Shown: positions 23,380 through 37,835, counted from the first letter of the stretch. The stretch is 64,000 nt of DNA from Echinostoma caproni (GCA_900618425.1 UZAN01040180.1:9623-73622); one strand, 5' to 3'. Made by a program: numbers and translations. Notes: a model not told the origin generated them from the sequence alone.

Positions 23380-24450
23380 GTAAAGGTTAGTTATCTTGAC
23401 TTCTCAAAAGCATTCTACTAAGGAAACTCTATAATTATAGTATTCGGGTCCTTATGCTTGCTTGGATTGAGGCATTTCTCGGACATCGGACCGTATCGGT
23501 TCTTGTTTCTGATTCGCTCTCCAGGCCTATGGAAGTTACTCGTGGGGCTCCACAAAGATCTGTTCTTGGCCCGTGACATTTCTTAACATTCATGAACGAC
23601 CTACGGAAGGCTCTAGGGCCGAAATCATTACTGTTTTCAGATGACGCCAAAGTTTGGAATACAGTGACGCAACCAGCCGACTCACTGGCACGCCAGAAAA
23701 CGCTGAAAAAAGCTCATGTCTTGTCTCTGAATTCAATGTGCCAAAGTGTAGGGTTCTATCTGTACGACTAACGGGGGAATTTCCTAATTTACTCGGAAAT
23801 AAACAACTGCCATAAGCCTCAATTGAGGAGAACCTTGGAATTATCATTCAGGAAAAATTAGGCTGCTCACTTAACTGCGCCAAACTGCCGAACGCAGCTG
23901 TAAAGAATGTCGGTTTGCTTAGGCGTGTCTTTGACCGGTTTGAGTCAGCACTTTTCCTCCGTCTGTTTTCAGCACACATTTGCTCACTCACAGAATACGC
24001 TATCCAGACATAGAACCCATGGCTGAAACGTGATCGCAAAATTCTGGGGCATCCACAAAGGTTGGCCACCAAAATGGTTGAGGGATAAAATCGATATTCA
24101 TTCGCACAGAGTCTGAATTCAGTTATATATATATTCCACTCATTACCGGCGCATCAGAGGAGACATGATTATGGTAAACCAATTAATGCAGGATCCAAGC
24201 CATCCGTGTTACCCGCTTCTAAAATTATTACCCAGCGTTCAGCTTAGGGGGCATCCGTTCGAACTAGTGGTCTCAAAGGGCTCATAGGAATGCCGGCGTC
24301 AGTCATTCGTAGTCAGTGCGTTCGGTCTGGAACTCTCTCCCACCTCACGTAGTCAGTGCGCTGAGCGTTGAATCTTTCAAACAGGGACTTGAGGAGGCAT
24401 TAGCACGTCTTACAGTCCAACATAAGTTAAGCTGCGTGCAGCAGTGAAAG
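23380..24450 (+). pseudogene. CR1-like LINE reverse transcriptase, decayed
   Basis: Across the forward frames the sequence follows the C-terminal half of a CR1/Jockey-type reverse transcriptase. SYLDFSKAF (motif A) lies near 23391. A damaged GAP-SVLGP block comes near 23550, then FMNDL and a decayed FADD equivalent near 23636 (SDDAKVW). LGIIIQEKLGCSLNCAK lies near 23830 and the RRVFDRFES block near 23920. The C-terminal VWNSLPPHVV and ESFKQGLEEAL lie near 24330-24400. At least five stops or frameshifts interrupt it. No endonuclease or poly-A tail was seen. Confidence 0.75.
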
Positions 24451-27023
24451 AATCCCGTATCATGTGACATTTTTACACAGGGTTTTGTATGCATCACTGG
24501 TTTGATCACAGCACGAACCTATAGGGCGAGAAGAGCATGAGATGGTAAGTTATTCCCATAATAAAACTTTGAAACTCTGGATAGAAGAGAATGTAAGCAA
24601 GAGCACACCAACAAATTTTCACCAAATCCAACAACCTAATTTGTTGATGAAAATCTACCGCAAAATCTATACCATTGTCGATTTTTCCAATCATACTTGG
24701 AAAGACTATAACGATTTACAGATTATTGCACAATAGTTTTTCGCTTGTTCCATGTCTTTCACGCATAAAACTTAACGACTTGATTTTAGGCCATCGAAGT
24801 TTCTTCAATTACAATTATCAATACTCATTTAAAGTCCCGTTTTTTATCTGCTCACCAACTTGTTTTTATCCATTTGGGGTAAAGTTAGCACAATGAGAAA
24901 ATCCACACGTCTACATTCATTCTGACCATTATACATTGATCACCAATCTGCTGTCCATTTGCTAAAACATCAATTTTGTTGCATATGTTCTTGGACATAG
25001 AATAATTGTACAGATTTGAAAAATGTCTCACTCACTGTTGGTAAATCTAAACCTGATAATCTAGTAAACTAGTTCTTTTAATTGAAGTTTCCAGCATACA
25101 CTTTTCAGCAGTGGGAATGAGATTTATTTCCAATATTAGATGAATCAGATAAAACGCATGTCATAGATATGGGAAATGAAAACTAAGAAAAACACATGGG
25201 TAATACACAGTAAAGGGACGAGTTTTGCCAAATAAGTCCCATATTCTGTAAAAGATACTGGAGCCAGACATGTCAGAAATACGCAGTGTAGGATGTAAAT
25301 GAATCAGTTGAAATCAAAACACCAAAACAGGTTAACGAAACCTAAACAATTCTACCGTGATCATGTGATTTCCGGTTGGTAAACACTAGTCAGATCAATT
25401 GCAATCTCTTGCACCAGTCAGACTGTTATTATTAGATTTGTTATTGGTTTTGTAACTTGATCCAATGACTCACTGACTTTTTCATTCAAACTTCCTTTCA
25501 CTATCAGCTTTTCGGTGATCTTTCTCCCTAAATCAGACCTAATATTTGGAATAAGTATTTGCCCTTGATAACGTGTGATGAACAGTCCAGTTGAAATCAC
25601 AAAGCAGGAGAGGTATTCGAAACGATTACGTAGCATTTTACATTAAATCTCAAAAATATGTAGTGCCTCTTGAGTGATCTGCTTTAATAATTTGTATGGG
25701 CGACTTGTTTAATTTTCCATTCAACTTTAAACCTCTTTTTCTAACTGGTTGCGCCATTGCGTGATTGTATAAACCATGCATGGGAACAGTAATCTAACAG
25801 GAAAACGTTTTGGACAGCTTTCGTGCATTTTGTCGAATGAACTTGTGGTAAGTTTTTTCATAAAACTCAAATCAAAATTGGGCTAATTGCAATTCAAAAC
25901 AAACACATCTTTCACCCATCTATTACCAAATAACGTGTGCAAATTTGAAATTTTATTATATGCATTGGTCGCTTTTTGTCTCTATTAACAAAGAAACAAT
26001 AGCTAATGGATATAAATAACATCATCTATACACTCAAATGCCTCTCCCGTTCACTAACCGATATTGTCAGCTGAAATGTACAAGAACATAATCCATCACA
26101 GATGAATATATCCAAGTAGGTCAAAAATTTACATTTATGGTAGCATCACAGTAAAGTTGAGGACAATCGTAGACAATTGTAGATTATTTCTTTGTTGGCT
26201 TGCACGAACCAACAAACACCAATCTCTCATCTCATTTGCCTTATAGATTTCTATGGTTATTAATCCCAAACTAATGAAGTAAATCATGGACAACTGCAAT
26301 TAAATGAACACTGAACTAAATGATTGAATACTACATTTCAAACTGACCTATCTGAGAACATGCGCGAACATTGGGCCGTCTTTTGACTTCCTACCTGAAA
26401 ATTTTCGTATTTTGCTTTAGCCCTGCTGATCCTATTCTTTCAGCACACTTGGATATGGCTGGACTAAAGCACATATGTTGTTCTTGGGTTCTTGAGATAC
26501 GGGTAGCCAAGGATGGTTACCCGTATGCCACATCGTGTTTCCTGAATTTTTCCCCAAAACCGCATAACAAATTTTGATACATAACGCCTAATTGAAAACA
26601 GTAATATACTTAATCATCGCTTATCTAAAAACATATTACTCATCTCTGATCATGATGAAAAAGATCATCGCTTAATGTGGTCTGTTTTGAACCCATACCT
26701 TCCTCGGTTTAGCTTAGAACTGTGATCAACTTCTTGGTTACTACCGCTACAAGTATGTCGTTTGCATTGCAAAGAAAAACAGTCCGCCCACTCGGACTAC
26801 CGCCGCTCTCCCCCCGCTCGATTCTGTCGGAACAAGTTAAACGAGCAAATAGATCATAGCTATTCATCGTGTCTCATGATGGACTTTCATTCTTCATTCA
26901 TGCACCAACCCATCGGTAGATTCGTGCTTGAAATTAATGAGCTCCTGCAGGACAACGCTGATGGGGAGCAATAAAAAGAGTGTTGGGACATCCACGGTCC
27001 CCGTCGTGCCTGTCAAAATTCAT
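24451..27023. other. Noncoding, nothing recognised
   Basis: AT-rich DNA. The open frame 26762-26974 (+) runs up to the assembly gap and has no motif. No repeat is recognised. Confidence 0.4.
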
Positions 27024-27728
27024 NNNNNNNNNNNNNNNNNNNNNNNNNNNNNNNNNNNNNNNNNNNNNNNNNNNNNNNNNNNNNNNNNNNNNNNNNNNNN
27101 NNNNNNNNNNNNNNNNNNNNNNNNNNNNNNNNNNNNNNNNNNNNNNNNNNNNNNNNNNNNNNNNNNNNNNNNNNNNNNNNNNNNNNNNNNNNNNNNNNNN
27201 NNNNNNNNNNNNNNNNNNNNNNNNNNNNNNNNNNNNNNNNNNNNNNNNNNNNNNNNNNNNNNNNNNNNNNNNNNNNNNNNNNNNNNNNNNNNNNNNNNNN
27301 NNNNNNNNNNNNNNNNNNNNNNNNNNNNNNNNNNNNNNNNNNNNNNNNNNNNNNNNNNNNNNNNNNNNNNNNNNNNNNNNNNNNNNNNNNNNNNNNNNNN
27401 NNNNNNNNNNNNNNNNNNNNNNNNNNNNNNNNNNNNNNNNNNNNNNNNNNNNNNNNNNNNNNNNNNNNNNNNNNNNNNNNNNNNNNNNNNNNNNNNNNNN
27501 NNNNNNNNNNNNNNNNNNNNNNNNNNNNNNNNNNNNNNNNNNNNNNNNNNNNNNNNNNNNNNNNNNNNNNNNNNNNNNNNNNNNNNNNNNNNNNNNNNNN
27601 NNNNNNNNNNNNNNNNNNNNNNNNNNNNNNNNNNNNNNNNNNNNNNNNNNNNNNNNNNNNNNNNNNNNNNNNNNNNNNNNNNNNNNNNNNNNNNNNNNNN
27701 NNNNNNNNNNNNNNNNNNNNNNNNNNNN
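27024..27728. other. Assembly gap (705 N)
   Basis: A run of unknown bases. Open frames spanning it are meaningless. Its content cannot be judged. Confidence 0.99.
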
Positions 27729-28029
27729 GTGAAACATTCGAAATTCCGTTCGCTTCACGTAGGAGAGCGTGTTTTTGATCCGAACTTTTGATTCCAAATA
27801 GTCGGAGATTTAGTCATCCAGAGTACCGGAAGAAGTTCTTTGTGAACCATTCCAACACTCGTTGGATTATAATAAAATTCGGTCTCGGTTTTGCAGATGT
27901 TTCTCATCAAACGGCAATAAACTCCAGTTGATCATCTAACATGGGTCTTCAATTAGCTCGGGGTCTGACTCACAAGGTGACAATGTACTGTAACAAGAAC
28001 TCAATGCACTGAGGGCCCTTTTCCGTTCG

Positions 28030-28430
28030 GAGGGGTCGCACTGTAAATTAATGTTAGTTTTCGTCACGTTGAATTTCCGATGTACGAAGTGCTTCGTTTT
28101 ACAACTTACCATTTTGACAGGGACTTCACGAACCGAGGGCTCATTGTTCTAGGTGCATCAACACGATCGAGGAGTTTAAGTGTTTTGGTAGAGTGAATCT
28201 CGAATTCGAGAAAACTATGGTCGTTAACAATCGCCGATAGCAAAATTACTCATTACCACCCCCTATCAGATGGAAGATATCTCATTTATGTTGGTCAGAG
28301 AATTCGCAGTGTTTATTACGCTCTTCTACTGATATTAGAACGAATCCGAGATAGTGTGCTATACAAGGCCAACGCGATTGGAATTCAAGCATTGGTTCTT
28401 CTTTTGTGATCAGGGGTTTTGACTTTCTCA
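28030..28430 (+). pseudogene. Possible LINE (RTE-like) RT scrap
   Basis: One frame gives INTIEEFKCFGRVN and then RIRDSVLYKANAIGIQ. These faintly recall the EFKYLGS and RR-I-LSIK-RVYNA-VR blocks near the end of RTE/Jockey-type reverse transcriptases. Spacing is roughly right, but the similarity is weak and other frames carry stops. It may be chance. Confidence 0.25.
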
Positions 28431-31400
28431 TGTCATGCATAAGAGAAAAGAAAGCTACGCTCTTTGAGGGGGGGGGGTGATGATGCGTCTGAAAACACGC
28501 ATAGCATTCGCAATGTGTACCTGGTTTGATGGTATCTAAATCAGATCGAAAACCATCATCAACTTACTTGGTATTTATCGTTCAATAATTACTGAATTCG
28601 CTTGTTCTGTCGATCGTAATTTGTAATGCTATGTTTGCGCATTTATTGTATTTCGTCTGGACTGTTGCTATGACATCATAATTCAGTTGTGTTAAGGGCA
28701 AAAGATTCATTCGCCAAGGAGTATTTTCCATTCTCTGCTTCTCAAATAAGTAAGACTGGAATTCTCCTTGAAAAGGTGCATTTCCCAAACCGTAATCAAA
28801 TGATAGCTCAGCCTCAATCTGACTCATCACCCTCCAGTAGGTTTAAGTGGATTCCAGTTGGACGTGTGGCATCTCCCGGTGCGTTGAGTAAACCAAATGA
28901 CGTGTCTTAGCAGCTGCACCGGTGAGATGCCAATCTAGAGAATCCATCTGGAACAGAGAAGCCGATGTGACAACAAATGCACCTACTGAGATTCATTTTG
29001 TTCTCGTGTATTCTCTCCCTGCCTGTGAGAGATTGAGGTTGTGGTGGAGCAGGAAGGGCTTGCCACCTCAGGGATGTGAAGATAGCTGGTGCATTTAGAG
29101 AGAAGCAAATGGATCGAAACAGACGGTTGGCAAAAAAGACAGAGTTTAGGTTACATACACGAAAACCAGTGTGCATCACAATCAAAAACAATATCAAACT
29201 AGAAGCAATCTATAAATTCATGGTTATTTCACCCTTTTCAATTGAAGGTTCCGTCATTTTTCCGCTGAATTAGAATTTACCTAAAGGAGTGCTGTTTTAG
29301 TCTAATGATCATCACCTTAAGGGCCTGAACAAAAGCATGAGGTTGATAGGACGCAAGCAGGCTACACTAATGATACTTTATGGGCGGCCACAAGGTTCTT
29401 TCACAAAACTTAACTAAAGGGTAAGATAATAGACAGATCTGCTACTTTCATTTAAAAGAAAGTATTTTTTCTACCTGACAATAAAAAAATAAAAGGTCTA
29501 TAAATCATGGATTGAACGAACGTTTTGTTACACTGGACGTTAAAAAGTTATCGGACATTCCAAGCAACATGTAGAGAAAACTGTCACACTTCATGAATGA
29601 CCTGCATGGCACTTGGGTAGATTTGGTTTACGCTTATAGCACTACTTTCCTTTCAGCTCAAATAGTGTCAAATATTCAGCAAGCAGAATCCAGTTTGTAA
29701 GAAAGTGCACTGAGCAATTGTCGAGTCCTCACTGAAACCTGTAAAAAATGATCACGTGTTTCCTCTACCTGTAATCAATATGTGAATCTTCGATTTTGTG
29801 CAAATTTAGAACAAAACAGTTATTGTTTTGTGGGAGGTACACTTTCAAACCAGTGCTCACTTTCAAGTGATGGTTTCAAACTGTGTCTGCTCAAAGAGAA
29901 ACCATTGGGGATAGAAGTAATTCGGGCTTGTAATTCAGGGCGCACGGAAGGAGGTGGTGAGAACAGTTTTAAAACTGAAAATTGAAGAAAAGAATCTTCA
30001 TTAGAATGTACTCATGTGTTGTTGAAAATAGATATTCACCTTTTGGATTCAATTTGACTGATACGCGTGCATCGATTTGTAGCGTTTACATACGATTGCA
30101 GACTCAAAGTTCTGTTCTCTCGTGCATTCATTTGAAATTATCTGGGCGTAAAATACTTTGCTTTGATGGAAAATGCTGTACGACCGGTACACTTAATCTT
30201 AATCCAGATTGGGGCTGAAAACGTGGTATAAAATGGGCAAATGCGTCCCTTATCATAATCTTACACACTGCCACTCCTGTATTGAATGCAATTGGTTTCC
30301 TATCAACAGGATGCTTGTGATCTGTCAAATATCAATATACCTAATATCCAAAGTTATTTATCTTGGTACTTAATTTGTCCACCAGGCCACGTTTGACCGA
30401 TATTCATTCATAGATATAGTTGAACCAGGTGTTTGATCCTTTTGCATTAGGACCGGGCTCACTGAACATTCACAACTAACAGCACTCGATTTGATGGGCA
30501 ACTCGACGTGAATATGCTCATTGTAATTTAGCTCGCCGTAATTTTTCTTCAGCTTATTTATTTTGGATGACATAAGCCGACATCACGAAACTTCATCGTG
30601 CGGTTTCGTGAAAGCTTAACACCAGAGTCATTTACAGCATCCGTTTTGTCAGCCATGCGCATATAAGATAAGCTATCGAAGTAGGGCAGTTTCAGTATCC
30701 AGTCAAAAACCGTTCTAATTTATTTGCATTTCCGAGAACCGTATTTGCACATACTAAAACACCATGTTGATTGTTTGAACTTAACGGACTTCCGGGAGGT
30801 GTTCACAGTCGATGGATTGAGTGAGCTGTTCCGTTTGCGACCAGCGTTCCTGGGCCAACCGATCATATGCATCGCATCAAACCATTGCACTAGGTTGACA
30901 ATTTTTGAACCCTATAGCCGTGGACGAAGTTACTGAAAATAAGCTTTGTTGTCTACAGTGTTTTCCTAATAAAAAGGTTACCCAGAAATGCACATTAGGA
31001 CTTAATTTCAAATCACAAATTTCTCTCTACCTAAGACGTTTAACGGACAAACAGGCGCAAAAGAATATTCATCAGTCCGTAAAACTACAGTATAGCTGAA
31101 AATGCAGTAAGGCTAGAAATATAGTTATTTACTCAATTTATATTTGTAGTTGGACTGAAAAACTTTGTTTTGTTCGGCAGTTGAGAAGGTTACTTTAAAA
31201 TATGACATCCAGAAAGTGCAGCTGGAAAAATGACGCAAGAATAAACATTTCCGAAGATACTTATTTAACCAAAATTTAACAGTATAGCTTTTGAAAAAGA
31301 TTGCTTTTAAATATTACTTTTAATTTATAAGAAGATGTCGGGAGCTAGTTCACTTTTTGTTCCCCTATTTTCGATTGCCTAATGTATTCTGACATTTTAT

Positions 31401-34400
31401 TTCATGAAAAAGTGAGCAAAGATTTAAATAATAAAAATGAGAAAAACTGTCATTCTTCGTTATAATAGCCCTCAGTCTGTCCATTCCCAACCCCTCGGCT
31501 CTCAGCTCATGTGGAAACATTACCAGATCGGTGGTGTGGCCCAGCCGGTCAGTGACCAAGCACGTTCAATAGAAGTCATCCCAGAGTCACGTTTTAACCG
31601 GTCGACTGAAAGCAGGCTCCATTGACTGAGCAGAGAAGATTTTGTTGACGTTTGCATCGAACATGTATAGTTCAGAGCAATCGACAGCGAGAGTGAAACA
31701 GAGGGAGAAGATGATCGAGAGAAATGCAGAAATGGTTCTCCACTTTGAGGTCACTGTGATCTGTTACCTGTTTTCCAGAAACCACTTAGTGCACAAATCA
31801 AATTTGAAAACCGTGGTACAATAAAGCACCAATCACATCCATTGTATACGTTGCAACCGATCAGATAAAAACAATCGTTCGTTCATTCGCTCCTCGTCCA
31901 GATTCTGTGGCATGTACAATCACTCACTGGGGACTACTATTAGATCGGACGTGGTGGTGAATACAGTCCATTGGTTTTTTAGAAATGGTCAATAAAGTGC
32001 GATAGGGGAATCATCAGGAGTTCAGGGGGTGGAGATTGGAATGAGGAATTGAACAAAAAAGTGGTTAATACTACCAAAAATTGCTCGTCAAGCTTTTGGA
32101 AATGCTACTGAGACCCCGTGCAACTGATAGTTGACTGAGTTCAGCAAGAAATATAAACAAATGCAACATTACCTCGTAGGTGTCTATTGAAGAGCTGCAA
32201 TAATAGCTGAACCAGATGCCATGTCCAACCGTTAACTTCTCTTGATCCCATTCGAATGCTAGTCCAGTCGGTCAAATTACGGCACAGATAACTTCTGACT
32301 TCCTAAGTTAAACTAGCAGCGAATGTTCAGTGACGAAAGGTGAAGTAATTTTGGTTCCCGAAGAGAGAAATCGAAGACAAATCTGTCACGGTTCTCTGAT
32401 CTGTAATGACAACGATCCGTGTTTGAGTAGTCTACGTGCTTACTCCAGTCATTCATGCACCTGATTGCAGTAATCGAAGTCTCACCCGTTGCCGAATGGG
32501 GCTTAACCAGCTGGTTATGCGCCTGTGGGAAATTCTTTGTTTTGTTCGTCATTCGTCTAAAAGATAATACACAGATGTAAAATCAGTGACGCTAACACAG
32601 GCGCTACTCATACATACTCACGTGAAGAGTCTGACTCATGCACTAACAGTCAAGACAAGAAGACAAGCAGTGAGTACACTCTCCAGGCTACAATTTAACA
32701 CACCTTGATAATGAACAGAGGGATTTGTAGGATTACCGTTCTTGGGTCTATTTAGTGTTGATGATGTCCAGAAAGAGGTATTAGCATCAACGAAGGAGCT
32801 TTGTGTGTGTGCATGTGTGTCTGCATACAAATGTAAAACAAGTGCCAGTGCCACTTCCGACATGAATGGTAACCCTAGGAGAATAGACAAATATCCGGAA
32901 AGGCCAGTGTAAACATCAGCACTTTTGTGGGTGCACTCCAAAGGCCATGCTTTGCCACCCACCATTCTAATCACCATTCTGATTGAACGCACACACGCAC
33001 GCACACTTGAACACATACATATGCATGTATCACTCTGTCTGACCCACTGACCAACAGACCTCCCAATCTGCGTAGAATAATTCTGAGGTGGAATCACACT
33101 GGTACAATGTTTGAATCCCGTGGGATTTGTTCGTTTGCTGGATTAAACAGAGCAAGCCTGTGCGTAACTGAACCAGGTGACAATCATGTAGATCGACTTA
33201 CTGTAACCGATGTATGTATAAACAATTTGTATAATCTTCCGTTTTTCCCTAAGAGGAAGCTGGGTGGGAATGAAGTAGTATGGCCCCATGGATGCTGAGC
33301 GATCCGGTGTTTTCTGACAGACTGAAAGCATCTCACGTCTAAGGACACATTTGGTGCTGTCACACGGTCGAGCACACTCTAGGATGAAAACAGATATATA
33401 AGAAACTAAGTGTGCGTTGGTCCTGGGTGGTTGGGTGAATAAATAAACAGGAAAATGTGATGAAGTGGGATGGGAGAGGGAGGAAGAGCGAGCGTGAATA
33501 GTGTTTACCATAACCATGTGCAAGCCGCAAAACATTTGTCAGAGGGATACGAACTGGGTTGTTTTACGAAATGAGCCTAAGGTTCCTTAGAATTGTTATT
33601 TTGTGTAAAACGATAGTGTTCGGAATATTGCTGTCAGACTGAATTCCGGCAAGATAGCAAAACTTGGAATAGTTTATGATTGTGAGCAATGCCATCAGCA
33701 ATGACACTTTGCAAATCGACTGTCCGAAATATTTTGTGTGCATACTTGAAACTGGTGGAACGCTAAACTGTTACGTAATTTTGAATATATACCAAATTGA
33801 CCATGTTTGAACATATTGACATGGATTCATCTCGTAAAAAAGGAAAGTGAATAAAACATGCATGCCAAACTGATGAGATATTGGCTGATATGTGGTTGAT
33901 ACAGTTAGTCAACACACTACTGAAATGTTGGTTTGCAACGCATAAGGGAAGGATAATACTGAGTTTCACATGGGAGTGGGAAACTAGTAACGACCAATAA
34001 GCAACAATAATCCAATAAATAGCAATTAGGACAAAGTTGATATTTCCATACAAGCCGGCAGACAGAAGACAATTTTTTTTATATCTTACATATTCTGCAA
34101 AACGACATGTTCATATGAGTAGATTCAGATGCCAGAATTCCGGCCACAGGTTGAAAAGCATTGATCTAAGAAGCCCGCGTGTATTGAATACTCATTCGAA
34201 CCATAGAAAGCGTAAATTTCAAATATTTTTATTGCTTCGTACTCCTGACATTCATCAATGGCGGATCTCGAGAGGCGAGTAAGCAGCTACAAACTCAGTT
34301 CAAAGTTTACTGAGTTGGTTACAGAATCTTAGATGAAAATTTCGTGGCTTATGAATTAAATAAAACAACTGATTGTTTACATGATTATATTTCCTTAAAA

Positions 34401-35044
34401 CAATACTCCTTTCTTGAGGGCTTAAGATAACGAAGTATTTCATGTACAAATAACACTGATTTTGAGATTTTTTAGGATCAATTACAAAAAGATTGATAAC
34501 ATAGCCGTGAACACATCATTTCGTTTCATCCCAGCAGGTATATGTTAGGAAGGATGACTCAAACCTGGCAATAATTTTACAAGTCTATTCTGTATAAAGT
34601 TATGGGGACGATAATTTTAGTTTTACGAAAGATAAGGGTTCCAAGTCTCTCACAATATCGAAAACAGCTCATCTACACCTCTCAACATCCAGTGAGGTAG
34701 AATAGAACAACACTCCAGAGTTCCCCGGTACACCAATTACGAGACCACTGCAACGCTCTGTTTACCAAAATTTTACATGGAGTGGTAACGAGGACCATAA
34801 TTTCTCAAGATTTTAGCATGATAGGGGTTAACATTGTGTTCTGAATTTGACTCAAAGGCTGCTGTATTCACATGGAATTAAAAAATAGCAAATGCAAATG
34901 GAAGAAATGTAATAAAAACAATAAAGAATTGGAAGGAGGTTTGTACGACGTTTTTTGTGTAGTGCACAAACGTGAATTATATGAGCAAGGAATACTTTTT
35001 TATACTACACCTTAGTTTGGTTAACAGCAGATGGGGAAACCTCC
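28431..35044. other. Noncoding, nothing recognised
   Basis: About 6.6 kb without a supported gene. A G10 run lies at 28468. The longest minus-strand frame (32636-33097, 153 codons) lies over CA/TG-rich sequence and has no motif. Weak short repeats are not resolvable by eye. Confidence 0.4.
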
Positions 35045-35264
35045 AAGGTCACCAGGACATGCTAGTCAGTGATAAAAACTGCTAACATAAGCTCAGGGAC
35101 TTGGAGTGGATAACAACACAAGGCCCCTCCAGTTTAGGCGTGGTATTGAACCAGATGACAACAAAGCTGCTTACCAACATAGTTGGGTGGCGTTGGCAAG
35201 ACTCAATCCCTGGACCATAGGGTCCGAAGCACGCCGGTGACAGCGAGTAACCTAAGACGCCACC
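35045..35264 (-). mobile_element. tRNA-derived SINE, copy 2
   Basis: The reverse complement of this block aligns with 2994-3215: tRNA-like head, GTGCTTCGGACCCT, a B-box-like GGGATTGAGTC, TCATCTGGTTCAATACC, then a CAAGTCCCTGAG tail. Some diagnostic sites are better kept here than in copy 1, notably in the B-box area. It has no coding capacity. Two diverged copies in opposite orientation about 32 kb apart indicate a dispersed family. Confidence 0.6.
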
Positions 35265-36029
35265 AAAACACTTGAATGGCTAAAGCAGAAATTGTTAAGA
35301 CAGCGCAAATAGGTACGAATGAATACCTTTTGCATTTTATTTCTGTTTTGGTGGTTTAAGCTAATCAATCCGCAATCGAAATATTGTAAACATATAACAC
35401 CGTGGGAGAACTACTGCTTCAAGCATATCTGTTTGTCACTTAGCAGCCGGAATATTGATAAACGTTTTATTAGATATCGGAACAAAGGTCGAACTAATAA
35501 CAAGGTCGATGGCGTGCAATGGAGTTGATTGACTTACAGTGACATGCATGCAAAACGAATAAGAATGCTAATCTTCTTGGCGAACTCTTATAATGTAACA
35601 TGTTGCAAATACTAAAAGCAGAGGTCCATCAGTTATTCCGAATATTGTAAATCTGCAACAGAAAGTGATCAATAAATTCATTGTAAACTACAATTGTCAA
35701 TGATAGCAGTAATCCACGGTATTCGTTTTATGAAACCAGTCACCTTAATTTTCAACTCTAAAACCTGATTATAAAAAACAAGAGGAAAACCCCCTAGTTC
35801 TTTTCTATCAACCACCTTGAATACGTCTCTCCGGTAGAAAGTGGAGGACCTGTAATGATACAAAATATTTCGAAAGATTAATGTAGGACCTCTAGCAGGT
35901 GGCGCACGATCTTACTTACATACAGTGCACCCGAAGCTTTCCGATTTCCTGTCTTTGTGATTCAAAACACTTCTAGTAACCCGCTCATCGATACTAACAA
36001 ATTTGATTTCTCCACAATCTAGCTTTCAG
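35265..36029. other. Noncoding, nothing recognised
   Basis: No motif-bearing frame. It ends at a plausible 3' splice site at 36028-36029. Confidence 0.4.
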
Positions 36030-36118
36030 GCAAAGTCCCTGTTGCGCTGGTTGTGTACCGAACCGCTCGGATGAATTTGAACAGTACAGATTGCAAGTGG
36101 ACGGAAAGCAGGTTAAAG
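36030..36118 (+). CDS. Candidate 89-nt exon, unidentified
   Basis: The block is bounded by a splice-acceptor-like tctagctttcag and a donor-like aaag|gtagta. Two of three frames are open throughout. One reads VPVALVVYRTARMNLNS, the other NRSDEFEQYRLQVDGKQVK. The second has a convincingly protein-like composition. No family was recognised and no partner exon was found, so this may be a chance match to splice consensus. Confidence 0.22.
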
Positions 36119-37835
36119 GTAGTATCCTCCATATTTGCATATTACGGTAGTTATTTTGACCAGTAAGGAACTCAAAATACCGTTATGATGGTCCCGTGAC
36201 ATTTCATCGCACGTGAACTCACATACAAGGAAGCCGAATCAGGAACAGAAATGAAGCGTCCGGAAAAAACGGTATGGAATGAGAATCAGTCATGACGCTA
36301 CGGTGGCTGCCGGTGAATAACCATGACATCTGTCTGTCTACACAGATTTTATTTATAATATTGGATAAGAAAAGTGCGCTTGATGCTGTCGCATCTTTTT
36401 TCAATTTACTACAGATGGTGAGCAATTAAACTAAAGGAAAAGAATAGGCGATATTCTGTGGTATACATACTAATATCGAAGTATATAAACGGCTCACAGA
36501 CATTAGAAAAGGTAAGCACAGGAAAAAATAACTGGAGGATGAGGTTAGTCCAAATTGGAGTCAATGGGTATTATTTTTTTGTTGTCCGATAGCACAAGGA
36601 AGACTGCACTGAGTATTATTGTAGTTAACCTGCACTGTATTCATCTTTCAGTTTTATAGGGTGGTAGAAAAGTTTCCGTTTAGGTGTTACTGTTTATTCC
36701 CTTCTCCATATGTTACGCTACACTTACCGGGTATATATATATTTAGCTGCGCATGTTATCATACTATTATTAATAGATCTTTACATTATCCTTCCTCTAT
36801 GCATCGATGTGTCCTTCCTCACCGGCTCGATTTATCAACCCCACATCTCGGTTGAAGTAGTTTTTCTTTCAATTCTGCCGTTCCCAATAACTACTTCCTG
36901 TCACTCACCCTACTTTTCTCTCATGTTCACGTTCACAAACACCCACATATACGCCTACGCAATTGATTGTTTGCTCAGTTTGATAATTGCAGTTGTATCA
37001 ATAATCCAACTCAATTGAAGGTTTCAATCAGAGGAATCTTGGCTATTTTCTACGGTAAATTTAAACGCTATTATACATGTGACGGCGTAAAGGCAAATAA
37101 AACGTCTAAGATGTTACCAACGAGTTAAAGTTGAAATCCGCGCATTAGAAACTTCGCCTATCGGTGCTCACGAAAGGCGATTGAACACGGTACCGAATAC
37201 ATGTGACTTGCTACGAAACGCAATAAACTGAAGCAGTAAAGTTAAGTAGACTTTCTTTGCAATGCCGTGTTTCAACGCACTCATCCTAAATATATGAAAA
37301 ACATAGTATCTTAATAAACACTCATCCAGATATAAAGAAAGTCTTAAAGATAGTTCTTTCGAGGTTTTATGCATTCACCGAAATACAGCTGCACTGATTA
37401 AACGATCTCCTACGAGATCCGGATTGATTGATTCTCAGACAGACGTACAATAAAGTTCTCAATTTTGTGATGCGCCATCCTTCTAGAAACATGCCGGTTG
37501 AATGAAGGAACTTCGTTTGTGGTTTCATATATTCACTCAAAAATGCAATGCAAACAATGTATAGGTGTTGATCATTCATCAATGAATCTACATTCCACTC
37601 AGACGTACCATCTAACCAGCCTCTGCAGTTGTGTTGTCGCAGTACTGCTGATCTCGTAGCACTCCTTGATTCTGATTGCTGAGTTTCTATTGCATGACAG
37701 GAAGAAGTGACATTATAGATAGTTTTAAATCGCAACAACAGTTTCATCGGAACTAACAAACTTGGGATTTCAACCATTCATCGGAAAACATATTTCCTAA
37801 TGTTAGTACCCAAATCTCTCAGTTTATGACTGTCG
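36119..37835. other. Noncoding, nothing recognised
   Basis: T-rich tracts produce leucine- and serine-rich open frames (36661-37018, +) without motif. No gene is supported. Confidence 0.4.

Noticed and set aside
26928..27797. Long open frames of 250-287 codons on both strands
   Set aside because: They are almost entirely unknown bases from the assembly gap, so the open reading is an artefact.
32636..33097. 153-codon minus-strand open frame
   Set aside because: Lies over CA/TG-rich low-complexity DNA, has no recognisable motif and no splice context; chance is more likely.
36661..37018. Hydrophobic plus-strand frame resembling membrane helices
   Set aside because: T-rich DNA yields Leu/Phe/Ile/Ser-rich frames by chance; helix-like spans here lack regular linkers or conserved charges.
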